DNA of 64,000 bases from the NCBI RefSeq assembly GCF_001678475.1, contig NZ_JTJR01000025.1, positions 25,317 to 89,316 on the forward strand. The letters are read 5' to 3'. The stretch is from Gallibacterium genomosp. 3. GTDB lineage: Bacteria > Pseudomonadota > Gammaproteobacteria > Enterobacterales > Pasteurellaceae. Positions 48,852-60,800 of this stretch are shown piece by piece (position 1 is the stretch's first letter; every line of letters begins with the position of its first letter). The notes below the pieces were generated by a model. The model was not told the DNA's origin, did no database searches, and saw only the letters and a list, made by a program, of their open reading frames with translations. A program made the position numbers and the translations under genes.

Positions 48852-48878
48852 TCCGATACAAGATGAACTTGTATCGGA
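48852..48878 (-). promoter_or_regulatory. Intercistronic hairpin between srlE and srlB
   Basis: Eleven-bp perfect stem (48852-48862 with 48868-48878), loop ATGAA on the plus strand. It is followed on the minus strand by mixed sequence, so it is more likely an mRNA stability element than a terminator. Confidence 0.7.
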
Positions 48879-48888
48879 TAACTATTAC

Positions 48889-49872
48889 TTAATAAATAAA
48901 GGCAGAAACAAACCAAGCAACTAATACGGTTGGCGCTCCTGTTAAAAAGCGACTTACTAATACTGAAGGTACACCAACACGAACGGTATCTTGTTTAGCT
49001 TCAGCAAGAGAAAGACCAACAGGAATAAAGTCACAGGCAGCTTGAGCATTGATTGCAAATAATGCTGGTAATGCAAGATGTGGCGGAATATTACCTAAAC
49101 CAATTTGTACTCCAACTAAAACACCGATAACTTGTGCAATAACAGCTCCTGGTCCTAGGAATGGTGAAAGGAAAGGGAATGAGCAAATCAATGCTAAGAT
49201 TACTAGCCCAATGGGACTGCTTGCTAAAGGTGTTAGACCATGAGCAATCCAATCACCTAAACCAGAGGCAATGATAATTCCAATTAAGGCAGAAACAAAA
49301 GCCATAAAAGGTAAGATGGTTTTTAGTACAGTATCGATAGTATCTCGTCCTGCTTGGAAGAATACGGCAACAATAGACCCCATTCCCATTCCAATTTTGG
49401 CAAGTAAACCATCGCTTTGTTCAGTAATTTTCTTTGAAGAATCATACTCTTTAGTAATAGAAGTTGTCTGATTTTGTGGAGTGGTATCCGTAACGGGATA
49501 ATCACCCTCAATAAGACGGATATTGTTCTCTTTTACCGCTGAAACATAAATATCTTCAACAATGAATTCAGCTAAAGGACCAGATTTTCCAGTGGCGTGA
49601 ATATTAATCGTTGGGATACGGCGTTTTGGATAAAGCCCACAACGTAAGACACCACCACAATCGATAATAGCAATACCAATTTCTTCTGTGGCAGGTTCAC
49701 CATCTTTAAATCCATCTATTGCTTCCCAGCCAGTTAATTTAATCAGGTGATCTACAATTGATGGGCGTGTTCCTGCTGTCATATAGAGGATTTTTTTACC
49801 TGGAACAACGGGAACAGTAAGAGGTCCACCCCAACCGCCATTACCTTTTTCAATATAAATTACGTTAGCCAT
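48889..49872 (-). CDS. srlE: Sorbitol-specific PTS enzyme IIBC SrlE
   Basis: 327 residues from the ATG at 49872, which has AAGGAG in front; an ATG at 49893 lies within the srlA end. The IIB part begins [21 protein letters not shown] and contains the phospho-Cys in [20 protein letters not shown] near residue 70-85. After a linker (about 145-180) the membrane part follows ([21 protein letters not shown] to the end). It works with SrlA and SrlB to import and phosphorylate sorbitol. Confidence 0.95.
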   Translation of the reverse strand: MANVIYIEKGNGGWGGPLTVPVVPGKKILYMTAGTRPSIVDHLIKLTGWEAIDGFKDGEPATEEIGIAIIDCGGVLRCGLYPKRRIPTINIHATGKSGPLAEFIVEDIYVSAVKENNIRLIEGDYPVTDTTPQNQTTSITKEYDSSKKITEQSDGLLAKIGMGMGSIVAVFFQAGRDTIDTVLKTILPFMAFVSALIGIIIASGLGDWIAHGLTPLASSPIGLVILALICSFPFLSPFLGPGAVIAQVIGVLVGVQIGLGNIPPHLALPALFAINAQAACDFIPVGLSLAEAKQDTVRVGVPSVLVSRFLTGAPTVLVAWFVSAFIY

Positions 49873-49889
49873 ATATTTTCTCCTTATGA

Positions 49890-50435
49890 TCATAGGTGGA
49901 CTTCACGATCGAGTTTGATACCCATACGTTTTTCAAAAAATGCAGTAGTAAAGTCGGTAATCCAGCCACGGAAAAAGTTTGTGACCATACCAACAAGTAA
50001 ATAACTCACTGCTAGTGGAGCAAGGGGTATTCCTAAGGTAGTTAGACCATTAGCGATACCTAAATAAACAAAGAGTTCACCAGGATTAATATGTGGGAAT
50101 AGACCATTCATAGAATGGCAGCTATAAGATGCTGCTGCGTAATAGCTTGGTTTATAACGCTCAGGTAAAAACTTACCTAAACTAAGTGTCATCGGATTAC
50201 AAAATACAAATGTTCCGATAACCGGGAGAATAAGATAACGAGAAATTGGATTTCCTGCACTACGTTGAGCTAGACGTTCGATTCTTTCTTGACCGATAAA
50301 TTTGATCAAGGCGTTCATCACAACTAAAAGTGAAATTAATAAGGGAAGAATTCCTGTCACCATACCGACAAAAGTTTCTCCGCCTTTCTGGAATAGACCA
50401 ATAAACCATTCCGCACCATGAGTAATAAATTCCAT
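49890..50435 (-). CDS. srlA: Sorbitol-specific PTS enzyme IIC2 SrlA
   Basis: 181 residues, close to E. coli SrlA (187). [26 protein letters not shown] is the family start (in two halves [13 protein letters not shown] and [15 protein letters not shown]), with about four membrane helices. First gene of the operon; 58 bases of predicted leader lie before it. Confidence 0.94.
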   Translation of the reverse strand: MEFITHGAEWFIGLFQKGGETFVGMVTGILPLLISLLVVMNALIKFIGQERIERLAQRSAGNPISRYLILPVIGTFVFCNPMTLSLGKFLPERYKPSYYAAASYSCHSMNGLFPHINPGELFVYLGIANGLTTLGIPLAPLAVSYLLVGMVTNFFRGWITDFTTAFFEKRMGIKLDREVHL

Positions 50436-50499
50436 ACTTACCTCTTAAAATGAAAGCTTTTTCTTTTGTTTCTGATTAAATTTATAATCATTGAGTTGG

Positions 50500-50542
50500 A
50501 TAATATTTTATTTTGAAAGATTAATCTGTGATTTAGATCTCA
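50500..50542 (-). promoter_or_regulatory. CRP-dependent srl promoter (class II layout)
   Basis: On the minus strand TGAGATCTAAATCACA (50542-50527) matches the 16-bp CRP core at 14 positions. Twenty-nine bases beyond its centre lies TATTAT (50505-50500), which puts the CRP centre at -41.5. The predicted start is near 50493. Confidence 0.7.
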
Positions 50543-50556
50543 TTTTGGATAAAAAT

Positions 50557-50590
50557 AATCAAAATGAAATATAAAAATTTCATTTTGATT
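50557..50590. promoter_or_regulatory. Perfect 14-bp inverted repeat upstream of srl, likely operator
   Basis: AATCAAAATGAAAT (50557-50570) and its exact reverse complement (50577-50590) with a 6-base spacer. It lies between about -64 and -97 of the predicted srl start. A DeoR-type (SrlR) or SrlM-linked site is likely. No T run, so not a terminator of a gene on either side. Confidence 0.7.
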
Positions 50591-50693
50591 GAATTTATAT
50601 TTTGAAATAATGGAGAAAATATAAATGCTTTTGTGGGTATTTATATGAAAAATAAATGATTTTTTTATTATTTTTAGCAGTTTTTTGAGAAAA

Positions 50694-51494
50694 TTAAATT
50701 TCCCAAGAAATCAAAGCCCATTGTTGCTGACCATGCTTAATTGGTTGTTGAGATTTTATTCTTTCATTGTAAAAGTTTTCTAGGCGTATTTTTTCATTTT
50801 CAGTGAGCTGTCCAAGAGTAAATTCAACAGACTTTAAGAGATCCAGATAGCTTTCACCTTGATAGTGGGAAATCTGTGTATCAATAAAGTGTACTTCGGC
50901 CTGAATACCTCGCTGATAAAGGCGGTTTAACCAGTAAATATAGGTTGGGAAACCGCTTGGTTGGCGACCTATTACCGTAAAAATATCAGGATCTAAAAAA
51001 CTAGGTTGAGTAATGGCGGTCAGATAAACGCGTTTTCGTGCTTTTTGGGTAATTTTATCAATTGCATCATCAAGATCATTAACTAGGGTGGAACGTGAAG
51101 CAACAACTATATCTGTTGTAGGAATGTGCTGCCAATTTTCTTCCCAAGCTGTATGAATAGGTGTGATATTGGATAAATTTAAGCGTTGCTGATAATTAGC
51201 TAAGACGGATAACATCCCTTGGCTGTAATCTAACGCATAAACGTGCTGACACTGTTTGGCGAGTGGTAAAGACAATGTGCCTGGTCCACATCCTATATCT
51301 AAAACGGTTTCATTAGGTTGGGCATTGATCAGTTGCAATAAGGTTTCTGTATAAAAGTCGGTTTTTTCTACCAGATGTTTTGCCATTTTTTCGGCTTTTG
51401 CGTCCCATTTTTCTGCTGAAATGTGATGATTTTGGCAAGAAGCAAGATGTTGGTGATAAAGGGTAGCAAAATTAATATCAAAGATTGTTTTCAT
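50694..51494 (-). CDS. Class I SAM-dependent methyltransferase, substrate unknown
   Basis: 266 residues. Motif I VLDIGCGPGTLSL near residues 66-78 is clear, followed by ALDYSQGML (motif II) and a tyrosine- and histidine-rich C-terminal part. The start MKTIFDINFATLYHQHLASCQ is followed by a helical region (WDAKAEKMAKHL). No substrate-specific motif is recognised. It lies upstream of srl and downstream of clpB on the same strand; the clpB terminator separates it. Confidence 0.85.
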   Translation of the reverse strand: MKTIFDINFATLYHQHLASCQNHHISAEKWDAKAEKMAKHLVEKTDFYTETLLQLINAQPNETVLDIGCGPGTLSLPLAKQCQHVYALDYSQGMLSVLANYQQRLNLSNITPIHTAWEENWQHIPTTDIVVASRSTLVNDLDDAIDKITQKARKRVYLTAITQPSFLDPDIFTVIGRQPSGFPTYIYWLNRLYQRGIQAEVHFIDTQISHYQGESYLDLLKSVEFTLGQLTENEKIRLENFYNERIKSQQPIKHGQQQWALISWEI

Positions 51495-51554
51495 CCTAAC
51501 ATTCCTTATCAGTAATCAGCAGAAAATAGTGAACGTTAAGAGTGTAACGAGAAT

Positions 51555-51597
51555 GGTAAGAAAAAGAAACCACCATCAGCATTTGACTGATGGTGGT
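51555..51597 (-). terminator. Terminator after clpB
   Basis: On the minus strand an 11-bp perfect stem (51597-51587 with 51579-51569) is followed by TTTCTTTTTCTT. Confidence 0.88.
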
Positions 51598-51610
51598 GTA
51601 AGATGATGAA

Positions 51611-54184
51611 TTATTGTTTTGCAATCATTTTGCCATCGGCAAAACTAATTTCGATAGTCTTATCTGGTAATAAGGCACCTGACAAAATTTGTTGTGCAAG
51701 TGGATTTTCGACTAAATTTTGGATTGCACGTTTTAATGGTCTTGCACCATAAATTGGATCGTAACCGACCTCACCGAGGTAATCTAACGCTTGATCAGTA
51801 AAGTGTAAGAGATAACCATGTTCTTGCATCCGTTTAATTAAGCGACCTAATTGAATTGAAGCAATCGCACGGATGTTCTCTTTGCCAAGTGGATGGAATA
51901 CAACACTTTCATCAATACGATTAATAAATTCAGGACGGAAGTGTTGTCCTACTACTGACATCACCACTTCTTTCATTTCACCATAATCAAGATCTTGGGC
52001 TTGAGATTGGATTAAATCTGAACCTAAGTTTGACGTCATAATCACCACCGTATTACGGAAATCCACAGTACGACCTTGACCATCAGTTAAACGTCCATCA
52101 TCCAAGACTTGTAATAAAATATTAAACACATCACGGTGTGCTTTTTCGACTTCATCTAACAAAATAACAGAATATGGACGACGACGTACGGCTTCGGTCA
52201 AGTAACCGCCTTCTTCATAACCGACATAGCCTGGAGGTGCGCCGACTAAACGTGAAACGGAATGTTTTTCCATAAATTCAGACATATCAATACGCACCAT
52301 TGCATCTTCGCTATCAAACATAAAGTTTGCTAAGGTTTTACAGAGTTCTGTTTTACCTACCCCAGTTGGTCCTAAGAAGAGGAATGATCCAATTGGACGG
52401 TTAGGATCTGCTAAACCAGCACGACTACGGCGAATTGCATTAGCGACGGCTTCTACGGCTTCATTTTGACCAATAACACGTTTATGTAACTCTTCTTCCA
52501 TTCGTAATAGTTTTTCTTTTTCTCCTTCCATCATACGAGCAACTGGAATACCTGTTGCGCGAGAAAGCACTTCTGCAATCTCCTCATCAGTAACACGATA
52601 ACGTAATAAGGTCATCTCTTTGCCTTCAGCACTTTCCGCTTGTTCTAATTGTTTTTCCAAGTTAGGAATGGTGCTGTATTTTAATTCGGACATTTTTGCA
52701 ATATCACCTGCACGATATGCTTGTTCCATCTGGGTTTTCGCATTATCTAACTCAGATTTAATGTGTTGTGCACCAGAAAGAGCTGCCTTTTCACTTTTCC
52801 AAACTTCTTCTAGCTCAGAATACTCTTTTTCTTTTTCATTCAACTCTTTTTCAAGCATTTCTAAACGTTTATGGCTCGCTTCATCTTCCTCTTTTTGTAA
52901 CGCTTGTTGTTCAAGTTTTAATTGAATAATACGGCGTTCCAATTTATCCAATGGTTGAGGTTTAGAGTCGATTTCCATACGAATACTTGAAGCCGCTTCA
53001 TCAATTAAATCAATCGCTTTATCTGGTAACTGACGATCAGAAATATAGCGGTGAGATAAGGTTGCTGCGGCGACAATCGCTGGGTCAGTAATTTGTACAT
53101 GGTGGTGGATTTCATAACGCTCTTTTAGACCACGCAAAATTGCAATCGTATCTTCCACACTCGGTTCATCGACTAATACTTTTTGGAAACGGCGCTCTAA
53201 AGCAGCATCTTTTTCAATATATTGACGGTATTCATCTAAAGTGGTTGCCCCGACACAGTGTAATTCACCACGTGCAAGAGATGGTTTTAATAGGTTACCT
53301 GCATCCATCGCACCATCAGTTTTACCTGCGCCAACCATGGTATGAATTTCATCAATAAATAAAATGATACGACCTTCTTCTTTAGCTAACTCATTCAATA
53401 CGGCTTTAAGACGTTCTTCAAACTCACCACGATATTTAGCACCAGCAATTAACGCTCCCATATCAAGAGAAAGTACCCGTTTATGGCGTAATCCTTCTGG
53501 GACTTCTCCATTTACGATACGTTGAGCAAGCCCTTCAACAATCGCTGTTTTACCTACCCCAGGTTCACCAATTAATACTGGATTATTTTTTGTACGGCGT
53601 TGCAACACTTGAATAGTACGGCGAATTTCATCATCACGCCCAATCACAGGGTCTAACTTGCCGCTTTCTGCTCTTGCTGTTAAATCAATCGTATATTTTT
53701 GTAATGCTTGGCGAGTTTCTTCTGCACCAGCATCATTTACATTTTCACCGCCACGCATCTTCTCAATACTTGCTGTTAAATTTTGTTTAGTAAGCCCGCT
53801 TTTCTTTAACAAGTCGCTCAGTTTGTCAGAGCTGTCTAAGGCGGCTAATACAAAAAGTTCAGAAGAGATAAATTTGTCATTGCGTTGTTGAGCGAATTTA
53901 TCGCATAAATTCAACATTCTGACTAAAGCAGGTGAAACTTGTACATCACCACTATTACCCGATACACGCGGTAAACGATCAATTTCTTGATTAATAGTTT
54001 GGCGTAATTGCGCAGCATTCACGCCAGCAGCAGTAAGTAAAGGTGCGATTGAGCCACCATCTTGTTGTAGCAATGTACTCATTAAGTGTAATGGTTCAAT
54101 ATATTGCTGATCTTTCCCGATAGCGAGAGATTGTGCCTCAGCTAAAGCCTGTTGGAATTTGGTAGTAAATTTCTCGATATTCAT
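51611..54184 (-). CDS. clpB: ClpB disaggregase (Hsp100)
   Basis: 857 residues from the ATG at 54184, which has GGAGGATT just before it, equal to E. coli ClpB; an upstream in-frame ATG at 54223 is not used. It works with DnaK to rescue aggregated proteins. N-domain (residues 1-about 145), AAA-1 with [13 protein letters not shown] near 206-218, M-domain coiled coil about 410-520, AAA-2 with [12 protein letters not shown] near 605-616. Preceded by a sigma-32 promoter. Confidence 0.98.
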   Translation of the reverse strand: MNIEKFTTKFQQALAEAQSLAIGKDQQYIEPLHLMSTLLQQDGGSIAPLLTAAGVNAAQLRQTINQEIDRLPRVSGNSGDVQVSPALVRMLNLCDKFAQQRNDKFISSELFVLAALDSSDKLSDLLKKSGLTKQNLTASIEKMRGGENVNDAGAEETRQALQKYTIDLTARAESGKLDPVIGRDDEIRRTIQVLQRRTKNNPVLIGEPGVGKTAIVEGLAQRIVNGEVPEGLRHKRVLSLDMGALIAGAKYRGEFEERLKAVLNELAKEEGRIILFIDEIHTMVGAGKTDGAMDAGNLLKPSLARGELHCVGATTLDEYRQYIEKDAALERRFQKVLVDEPSVEDTIAILRGLKERYEIHHHVQITDPAIVAAATLSHRYISDRQLPDKAIDLIDEAASSIRMEIDSKPQPLDKLERRIIQLKLEQQALQKEEDEASHKRLEMLEKELNEKEKEYSELEEVWKSEKAALSGAQHIKSELDNAKTQMEQAYRAGDIAKMSELKYSTIPNLEKQLEQAESAEGKEMTLLRYRVTDEEIAEVLSRATGIPVARMMEGEKEKLLRMEEELHKRVIGQNEAVEAVANAIRRSRAGLADPNRPIGSFLFLGPTGVGKTELCKTLANFMFDSEDAMVRIDMSEFMEKHSVSRLVGAPPGYVGYEEGGYLTEAVRRRPYSVILLDEVEKAHRDVFNILLQVLDDGRLTDGQGRTVDFRNTVVIMTSNLGSDLIQSQAQDLDYGEMKEVVMSVVGQHFRPEFINRIDESVVFHPLGKENIRAIASIQLGRLIKRMQEHGYLLHFTDQALDYLGEVGYDPIYGARPLKRAIQNLVENPLAQQILSGALLPDKTIEISFADGKMIAKQ

Positions 54185-54224
54185 ATAATCCTCCTCGACG
54201 ACCATTTGTCTTTCGCGAGGCATA

Positions 54225-54252
54225 AGATGGGTATGCCTTAATCGCTTTCAAG
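54225..54252 (-). promoter_or_regulatory. Heat-shock (sigma-32) promoter of clpB
   Basis: On the minus strand CTTGAAA (54252-54246), 14 bases, CCCATCT (54231-54225). Matches the consensus CTTGAAA-N(11-16)-CCCATnT almost fully. About 40 bases before the ATG. Confidence 0.88.
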
Positions 54253-54395
54253 GGAATTACTAAAAATTTATATGCAAAAAGTTGAATATGGTTAAGAATA
54301 TTGTTGATAAGATAAGGTTGAGATGACAAAGCGGAAAAAGATCCGTTAAGATCATCTGCTTTAATTAAGTAGTAACCAAAATATTACAGAGCCTA

Positions 54396-54926
54396 ATGAC
54401 AACACAACAAGAACGACATCTCCATTTACAAGTAAATCGAAAATTATCCTACTGCTTACAACTGGCACAGGATTATTTTCAATGTGAATTTCCTCGTCCA
54501 GCCGTAAGTTATCAATTACGAGGCGTAAAAGCAGGTGTGGCTTATTTACGAGAATGGGAAATCCGATTGAATCCCGTGTTACTGCTAGAAAATCAACAGA
54601 CATTTATTGATCAAGTTGTACCACATGAATTGGCTCATTTAGTGGTCTATCAACTATTTGGGCGAGTACCGCCACATGGGAAAGAGTGGAAAATGGTAAT
54701 GACAGAAGTGTTTGGGGTGCCAGCTGACACCAAACATCAATTTGCGGTACAAAGTGTGCAGGGCAAAACGTATCCTTATCGTTGTGCTTGCCAAATTCAC
54801 TATTTAAGTATTCGCAGACATAATAAAGTCCTGCGTGATGGAGTAGAGTATTTCTGTAAACAGTGTAAGACAAGGTTACGGTTTGAAAAAGTTGAAACAA
54901 GAGATACTAAATTTAAAAAATCGTGA
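54396..54926 (+). CDS. sprT: SprT family zinc metalloprotein
   Basis: 176 residues. The zinc-protease motif HELAH (near residues 76-80, in [12 protein letters not shown]) and a further HGKEWK are present; the C-terminus has a Cys-rich zinc ribbon (CACQ...CKQCKTRL). Size fits E. coli SprT (165). Possible role in protein-DNA crosslink handling is known only for the eukaryotic Spartan relative. Divergent from clpB. Confidence 0.9.
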   Translation: MTTQQERHLHLQVNRKLSYCLQLAQDYFQCEFPRPAVSYQLRGVKAGVAYLREWEIRLNPVLLLENQQTFIDQVVPHELAHLVVYQLFGRVPPHGKEWKMVMTEVFGVPADTKHQFAVQSVQGKTYPYRCACQIHYLSIRRHNKVLRDGVEYFCKQCKTRLRFEKVETRDTKFKKS

Positions 54927-54968
54927 TATATTGCGCCAGATTTATTTGATCAAATAAGGAGAGAGCAA

Positions 54969-55541
54969 ATGAAAAAACTATTAGCCGTTGCATTAGGTGC
55001 ATTAGTAGTTGCATCAGCAGCCAATGCAGAAGTTTATGTTCAAGGTGATTTAGGCTATTCAAAATTAAAAACTTCAGGTCTTGCTCATGGCAATATTAGC
55101 GATAGCAATTTAGAACCAAGTATTGCGGTCGGTTATAAAATGGGTGATTGGCGTGCTGCGGTAGATTATACAAACTATGGCAAAGCGAAAGGTAGCTATA
55201 ATGACGGCACAGTAAAAGGACATACGAAAGCTAAAGCGCAAGGTTTTGGCGTATCTGCAATTTATGATATTGATTTAAATGCACCAATTAAACCTTATGT
55301 AGGGGCGCGTTTATCAGCTAATAGCGTAAAAGTAACAGATTCTTATGTAGATAATACAGGAAGCCATAATGATAAAGATTCTTCAACAAAATTAGGCTAT
55401 GGTGCTATGGTTGGGGCAAATTATGGTTTAGCGCCGAGTTTAGATCTTAACACTGCTTTAGAATATAACCGTTTAGGTAATTGGAGTGGTGTTAAATTAA
55501 ACCAATATGGCTTAAAAGTGGGGCTTAAATATTCATTCTAA
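54969..55541 (+). CDS. Opa/NspA-like outer membrane beta-barrel
   Basis: 190 residues. A signal peptide of about 20 residues ends SAANA. The rest is an eight-stranded barrel with alternating hydrophobic residues, three to four exposed loops (for example KGSYNDGTVKGHTKAKAQ, TDSYVDNTGSHNDKDSS) and a C-terminal phenylalanine (LKVGLKYSF), the outer-membrane sorting signal. Likely opacity-family porin (PF02462 or the OMP_b-brl group). Adhesion or minor porin role inferred. Followed by a terminator. Confidence 0.83.
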   Translation: MKKLLAVALGALVVASAANAEVYVQGDLGYSKLKTSGLAHGNISDSNLEPSIAVGYKMGDWRAAVDYTNYGKAKGSYNDGTVKGHTKAKAQGFGVSAIYDIDLNAPIKPYVGARLSANSVKVTDSYVDNTGSHNDKDSSTKLGYGAMVGANYGLAPSLDLNTALEYNRLGNWSGVKLNQYGLKVGLKYSF

Positions 55542-55560
55542 GTTAGAGCTATATTGTGGA

Positions 55561-55596
55561 AAAAGTGTGATCGATAGCGATCGCACTTTTTTATTG
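55561..55596 (+). terminator. Terminator after the Opa-like gene
   Basis: A 13-bp stem with one G-U pair (55561-55573 with 55578-55590), ATAG loop and T run. Confidence 0.88.
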
Positions 55597-55604
55597 CCTA
55601 AAAT

Positions 55605-55632
55605 CTTGAAATCGACATTTTTATACCTATTT
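55605..55632 (+). promoter_or_regulatory. Heat-shock (sigma-32) promoter of htpG
   Basis: CTTGAAA (55605-55611), 14 bases, CCTATTT (55626-55632). The -10 part differs from the consensus CCCATnT at one key base. Its location between the Opa-like terminator and htpG supports it. Confidence 0.75.
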
Positions 55633-55708
55633 TATGCAGCCGATGTGTGACGATTATGTCAGCATAATTGATTAAAGTATGTTGGTTGATATCTAGAAAG
55701 GAAAATAT

Positions 55709-57595
55709 ATGAGTAAGAATCAAGAAACGAGAGGTTTTCAATCAGAAGTTAAACAACTTCTGCAATTAATGATCCATTCACTTTATTCTAATAAAGAGAT
55801 CTTTTTAAGAGAACTTATTTCTAATGCTTCTGATGCTGCCGATAAACTTCGTTTTAAAGCATTATCTGCACCAGAATTATATGAAGGCAACGGTGATTTA
55901 AAAGTAAGAATTAGCTTTGATGCAGATAAAGGTACCTTAACAATTAGTGATAATGGGATTGGTATGACCCGTGAGCAAGCGATTGAACATCTCGGTACTA
56001 TTGCGAAATCAGGGACTAAAGAATTTTTATCTTCATTAGGTTCAGAACAAGCGAAGGACAGCCAACTGATTGGACAATTTGGGGTTGGTTTCTATTCAGC
56101 GTTTATTGTGGCAGATAAAGTAACGGTAAAAACACGTGCTGCGGGTGTGAGTGCGGAACAAGGGGTACTTTGGGAATCTGCGGGTGAAGGTGAATTTAGT
56201 GTTGCGGATATTGAGAAAAAAGAACGTGGTACAGAAATTACCTTACATTTACGTGAAGATGAAAAAGAGTTCTTAAATGAGTGGCGTTTGCGTGAAATTA
56301 TTGGCAAATATTCTGATCATATTGGCTTACCAGTAGAAATCTTAACCAAAGAATATGATGAAGAAGGTAAAGAAACAGGCGTTAAATGGGAAAAAATTAA
56401 TAAAGCTCAAGCGCTTTGGACGCGTTCTAAGTCAGAAATTAGTGATGAAGAATATAGAGAGTTTTATAAACATTTAAGCCATGATTTTGCTGACCCAATG
56501 CTATGGGCGCATAATAAAGTTGAAGGAAATCAAGAATATACTAGCCTATTATATTTACCAGCAAAAGCACCGTGGGATCTCTTCAATCGTGAACAAAAAC
56601 ACGGTTTGAAATTGTATGTACAACGTGTCTTTATCATGGATGATGCAGAACAATTTATGCCGAATTACTTACGCTTTATTAAAGGCTTAATTGATTCCAA
56701 TGATCTGCCATTAAATGTTTCTCGTGAAATTCTACAAGACAATAAAGTGACTGCGGCGTTACGTAAAGCATTGACTAAACGTGCGTTAGGAATGTTAGAA
56801 AAATTAGCGAAAGATGAAGACAAAACGAAATATCAACAATTCTGGCAAGAATTTGGTTTGGTATTAAAAGAAGGACCAGCAGAAGACCCAGCTAATAAAG
56901 AAGAGATTGCGAAATTATTACGTTTCGCCTCAACCCATAATGAGAGTAGCGAACAAACTGTTTCTCTAACTGATTATGTGGAGCGGATGAAAGAAGGGCA
57001 AAAAGCTATTTATTACATTACGGCAGATAGCTATATGGCAGCGAAAAATAGCCCACATTTAGAGATCTTCAATAAGAAAGGCATTGAAGTATTACTGCTA
57101 TCTGATCGTATTGATGAATGGATGCTAAGCTATCTCACAGAATTTGATGGTAAGCCATTACAAACAATTACTAAGTCTGATCTTGATCTTGGCGATTTAG
57201 CGGATAAAGAGGAAGAGGATAAACAAAAAGAAGAAGCACAAGAATTTGCTTCATTTATTGAACGCGTTAAAACCTTATTAGGTGAACGTGTCAAAGATGT
57301 TCGTTTAACTCACCGTTTAAGTGAAACGCCTGCGATTGTATCAACAGATAGCGATCAAATGACAACGCAAATGGCGAAGTTATTTGCTGCAGCAGGGCAA
57401 AAAATGCCAGAAGTGAAATATACTTTTGAACTTAACCCAGAACATCGTTTAGTGAAAAAAGTGGCAGATATTGCTGATGAACAACAATTTGCAGAGTGGA
57501 TTGAGTTGTTATTCGATCAAGCGTTGTTAGCAGAGCGAGGCACGTTAGAAAATCCAGCCGCATTTATTAAACGTATTAATCAATTATTAAGTTAA
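55709..57595 (+). CDS. htpG: Chaperone HtpG (Hsp90)
   Basis: 628 residues, close to E. coli HtpG (624). N-terminal GHKL ATPase: [15 protein letters not shown] near residues 32-46, DNGIGMT near 83-89, [11 protein letters not shown] near 119-129. Middle domain with NVSREILQ near 335-342, and a C-terminal dimerisation domain. No C-terminal MEEVD, as usual in bacteria. Own sigma-32 promoter. A short inverted repeat (57611-57618 with 57631-57638) lies just after the stop but lacks a T run. Confidence 0.98.
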   Translation: MSKNQETRGFQSEVKQLLQLMIHSLYSNKEIFLRELISNASDAADKLRFKALSAPELYEGNGDLKVRISFDADKGTLTISDNGIGMTREQAIEHLGTIAKSGTKEFLSSLGSEQAKDSQLIGQFGVGFYSAFIVADKVTVKTRAAGVSAEQGVLWESAGEGEFSVADIEKKERGTEITLHLREDEKEFLNEWRLREIIGKYSDHIGLPVEILTKEYDEEGKETGVKWEKINKAQALWTRSKSEISDEEYREFYKHLSHDFADPMLWAHNKVEGNQEYTSLLYLPAKAPWDLFNREQKHGLKLYVQRVFIMDDAEQFMPNYLRFIKGLIDSNDLPLNVSREILQDNKVTAALRKALTKRALGMLEKLAKDEDKTKYQQFWQEFGLVLKEGPAEDPANKEEIAKLLRFASTHNESSEQTVSLTDYVERMKEGQKAIYYITADSYMAAKNSPHLEIFNKKGIEVLLLSDRIDEWMLSYLTEFDGKPLQTITKSDLDLGDLADKEEEDKQKEEAQEFASFIERVKTLLGERVKDVRLTHRLSETPAIVSTDSDQMTTQMAKLFAAAGQKMPEVKYTFELNPEHRLVKKVADIADEQQFAEWIELLFDQALLAERGTLENPAAFIKRINQLLS

Positions 57596-57884
57596 TTGAT
57601 AGTTTTTCAGTAAGGGAAGCTAATATTAGGTTCCCTTATAAATTTAAGAGCTATTTTTTATAAAAATATTTAACTAATTGATTAACAAGAAGAAATGAAA
57701 TTATTGAGAGGGGGAGGGATTAGAATAATAAAAATTTTTTATAAGTCTAGTATTTGAAAAAAAATGCTGTTAAAATCCGCCAATTTTTAAGATAGTAAAC
57801 AAGATTTGTTTGATAATTTAGCTTAGAATATTGATTATAAAGTTTGCTTAATTATTTATCATATTAAATAAAAGGGTTAACAGT

Positions 57885-60800
57885 ATGAATAAAATTTATC
57901 GTGTTATTTGGAATGCTGTATTAGGAGTATGGCAGTGCGTTTCTGAGCTTTCTCGTGCAAAAGGAAAGTCGTCAGCAAGTAAAATTACCCCCCCCCCTCC
58001 AGCTTCTTAATAGTATAAAAAAACAGTCTATTTTTATTTTAAAGCCTTTAGCTTTAATTACGCTATTTGGTTTGTCTAATCAAGTAGTTGCGACAGAATA
58101 TACTAATAGTGGTACAAGCTCATTTTTTGGCTCTCAAACATCCACACTCACAGCGTCTAATGGTGAAACAATTACAGGTCATGTGCTTCAAGGTGGTGAT
58201 ATCCTGAAATTCACTCAGGATGGAACTTTTTATAATGAAAATATTCCTGAAAGCCAGAATAGTAATACTGAGCGTTTTATTTACTTTCATAGTACAACTT
58301 TAAATAATCCAAGTCGAATTATTATTGATCCTAATGTAGTAATTGAAGATAAAAATACCGTTAAGACCATTGGAGCAGACTTAACTAATGGAAATAAAAA
58401 TTATCTAGTTTCTACTTTACGCGGAGGGATACAAGCTAAAGATGGGCGTGTTTACTTAGATATGGATGTTAATGGAACATTCAAGATGTTAGTAAATACG
58501 GTTAGGGAGGATAAAGATTATGACTTTGTCAGTGCCGCTGGAGCTTCAGGTTTTTCAAATTATGCAAGTCACGTTATTAACTTAAATATTAAAGATGGAG
58601 GGACTTTATCTAGTGATGCTAATGTAGGTTTTGCTCATACAAACAAGAGAAAAGTCAATGGTACAGGTACATTAATCGAGGTTCCTAAACATTTAGAGTA
58701 TATTACAGTTAATGCTGAGCAAGGCTCAACCGTCAATCTTAATAATATAGAAGAAAATAGAACCACATATATAGGAACCTATACTAATAATGCCATTGTA
58801 TTTAATGCAAAAGGGGGAGATGTTACGTTAGGGAATGATACTATTCTCTCTTATGCAGGGGCGAAAGGGGTGTTAAATGTCTCGGCAGGAGACGTTAATA
58901 TTAAAAATCATCTATATTTGGGTTATGAGCGTTTAAGTGATGCTAGGAATGGTAATGCGATTGTTAATGTTACAGACGGTACGTTAAAAGTTGGTAATAC
59001 AAGTGCTAGTACAGATACTACTAATACAACAGGGATTATTATTAGTTCGTCTGATAGCCTAAACTCTGCTCGTCTGTATTTGAGTGGCGGTACGATTGAA
59101 ACAACAGGAGTTAGTCGAGAAAGGATAGGATCGATTACTGAAAGAGATCAAAGTGAGCAGGAAATTATTATTGCCTTAAATGGTGGTACATTAAAAATTA
59201 CGGATGATAAGAAAAAATTATTCCAAGGTATTACCAGCCGAACAGCAAGTGATGGACGTCATTTAGGCGTTTCTTTAGGTGCAGGTAATACCAATATTGA
59301 AGTTGTTGGAGATAAGGTCGTTGTTCAAGATGAAAATGCCTATTTCCAAGATATGAATGTTCAAAATCTAAACTCAAATCCAGATTCACCTAATACAAGC
59401 CCAAAAACATTACATTATTGTACTACTGCTGATTGTCAAGGGGATTTATTCGCAGTAACTTCTCGTCTAGTGATTCCTAAAGGTGATTCACAGGTAGGCG
59501 CTTATACTAAAATAGGTAGAGGTACTTTAGTATTAACAGCTGATAATAAACAAACGGGTGAAACGATTATTAAAGCAGGTACTTTGCAAGCAGGTAATGG
59601 TGGTACCACAGGAACATTTGGTACTGGCAATATTACGGTTAAAGATGGCGCAACTGTTGGGATTAATCGTTCAAATGATTACCAAGTTGCTAATCAAATT
59701 ACAGGTGAAGCAGGTAGCACTTTAAGAAAACAAGGTGATGGTACAGTTTCCTTTACTCAAGCAGTGACCATAAGTAAAACACTAATTGATGATGGTACAT
59801 TACAAGCAGGAACGACCTTTAACGGCGGAGATGTGACCGTTGGTAATAATATTGAAGGACCAGCGACAGCAAACTTAACCATAGCTTCAGGTCAAACACC
59901 AACGATGAAGAGTGTTGTTATTAATACTGATGGTAAGGTTACCAACGAGGGCACATTAAGTGTTAATAATGGGACAGGCTCTATTACGGTTAATGGCGGT
60001 ACATTAGCCTCATCAGGCACAACCATAGCAGGTACATTAACAGTTGATCAAGGTACAAATCCAGAGGGTACCACCCGCCAAGGTGAGGTCAATATCACAG
60101 GTGGCACAACGACAGCGACCACAACAACTGTCAATGCTGGAACAATAACGGCATCAGGTGAAAACACTACATTCAATGCTAGAGACATGACAGTAGGCGA
60201 TCAGACTGGTACTGCTGGAACAGCGAGTGTGGTAGTTAAAGAGGGTGCAACCACTAAAGCTACTAGTGTAACCATTAAGGGCGATGATGGTAAGGTTGAT
60301 GTTCAAACTAGCGGTACTTTAACAGTCGAAAAAGATGGACAGCCAGCAGATATTAAAGTTAATGGTGGTGAACTGGCGGTATCAGGTACAGCTAATGCGA
60401 AAAATATTACTTCAGATGAAGCTAATGATGGAGATAAAGACGCTAAAATCAGTATTGCAGGTACGGGGACTGTCAATTTAAAACCGACAACAGAAGAAAC
60501 CTTATTTTCAGGTTTTAATAGCGGAAAGGGTGATACGATTGGCTTAGCAGGCAATCTAAATGTTGATGTTGCAGACGGTGTTTCTGTCACTCAAGATAGC
60601 AATGCCAATATCACTGCACTGAATGATGCTAAAGGTACATTGAATAAGAAAGGTGCTGGAACACTTACATTGACTGCAAGTAATACACTCGCCACCACCA
60701 ATGTGGAAACAGGAACCTTAGCTAATACAGGGACATTGAATAGCGATACCACTAACATTAACGATGGAAAACTGAGCAATACAGGTACATTAAGCAGTAC

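Noticed and set aside
57611..57638. Inverted repeat after htpG as a terminator
   Set aside because: The 8-bp stem lacks a following T run; it was left as a note in the htpG entry.
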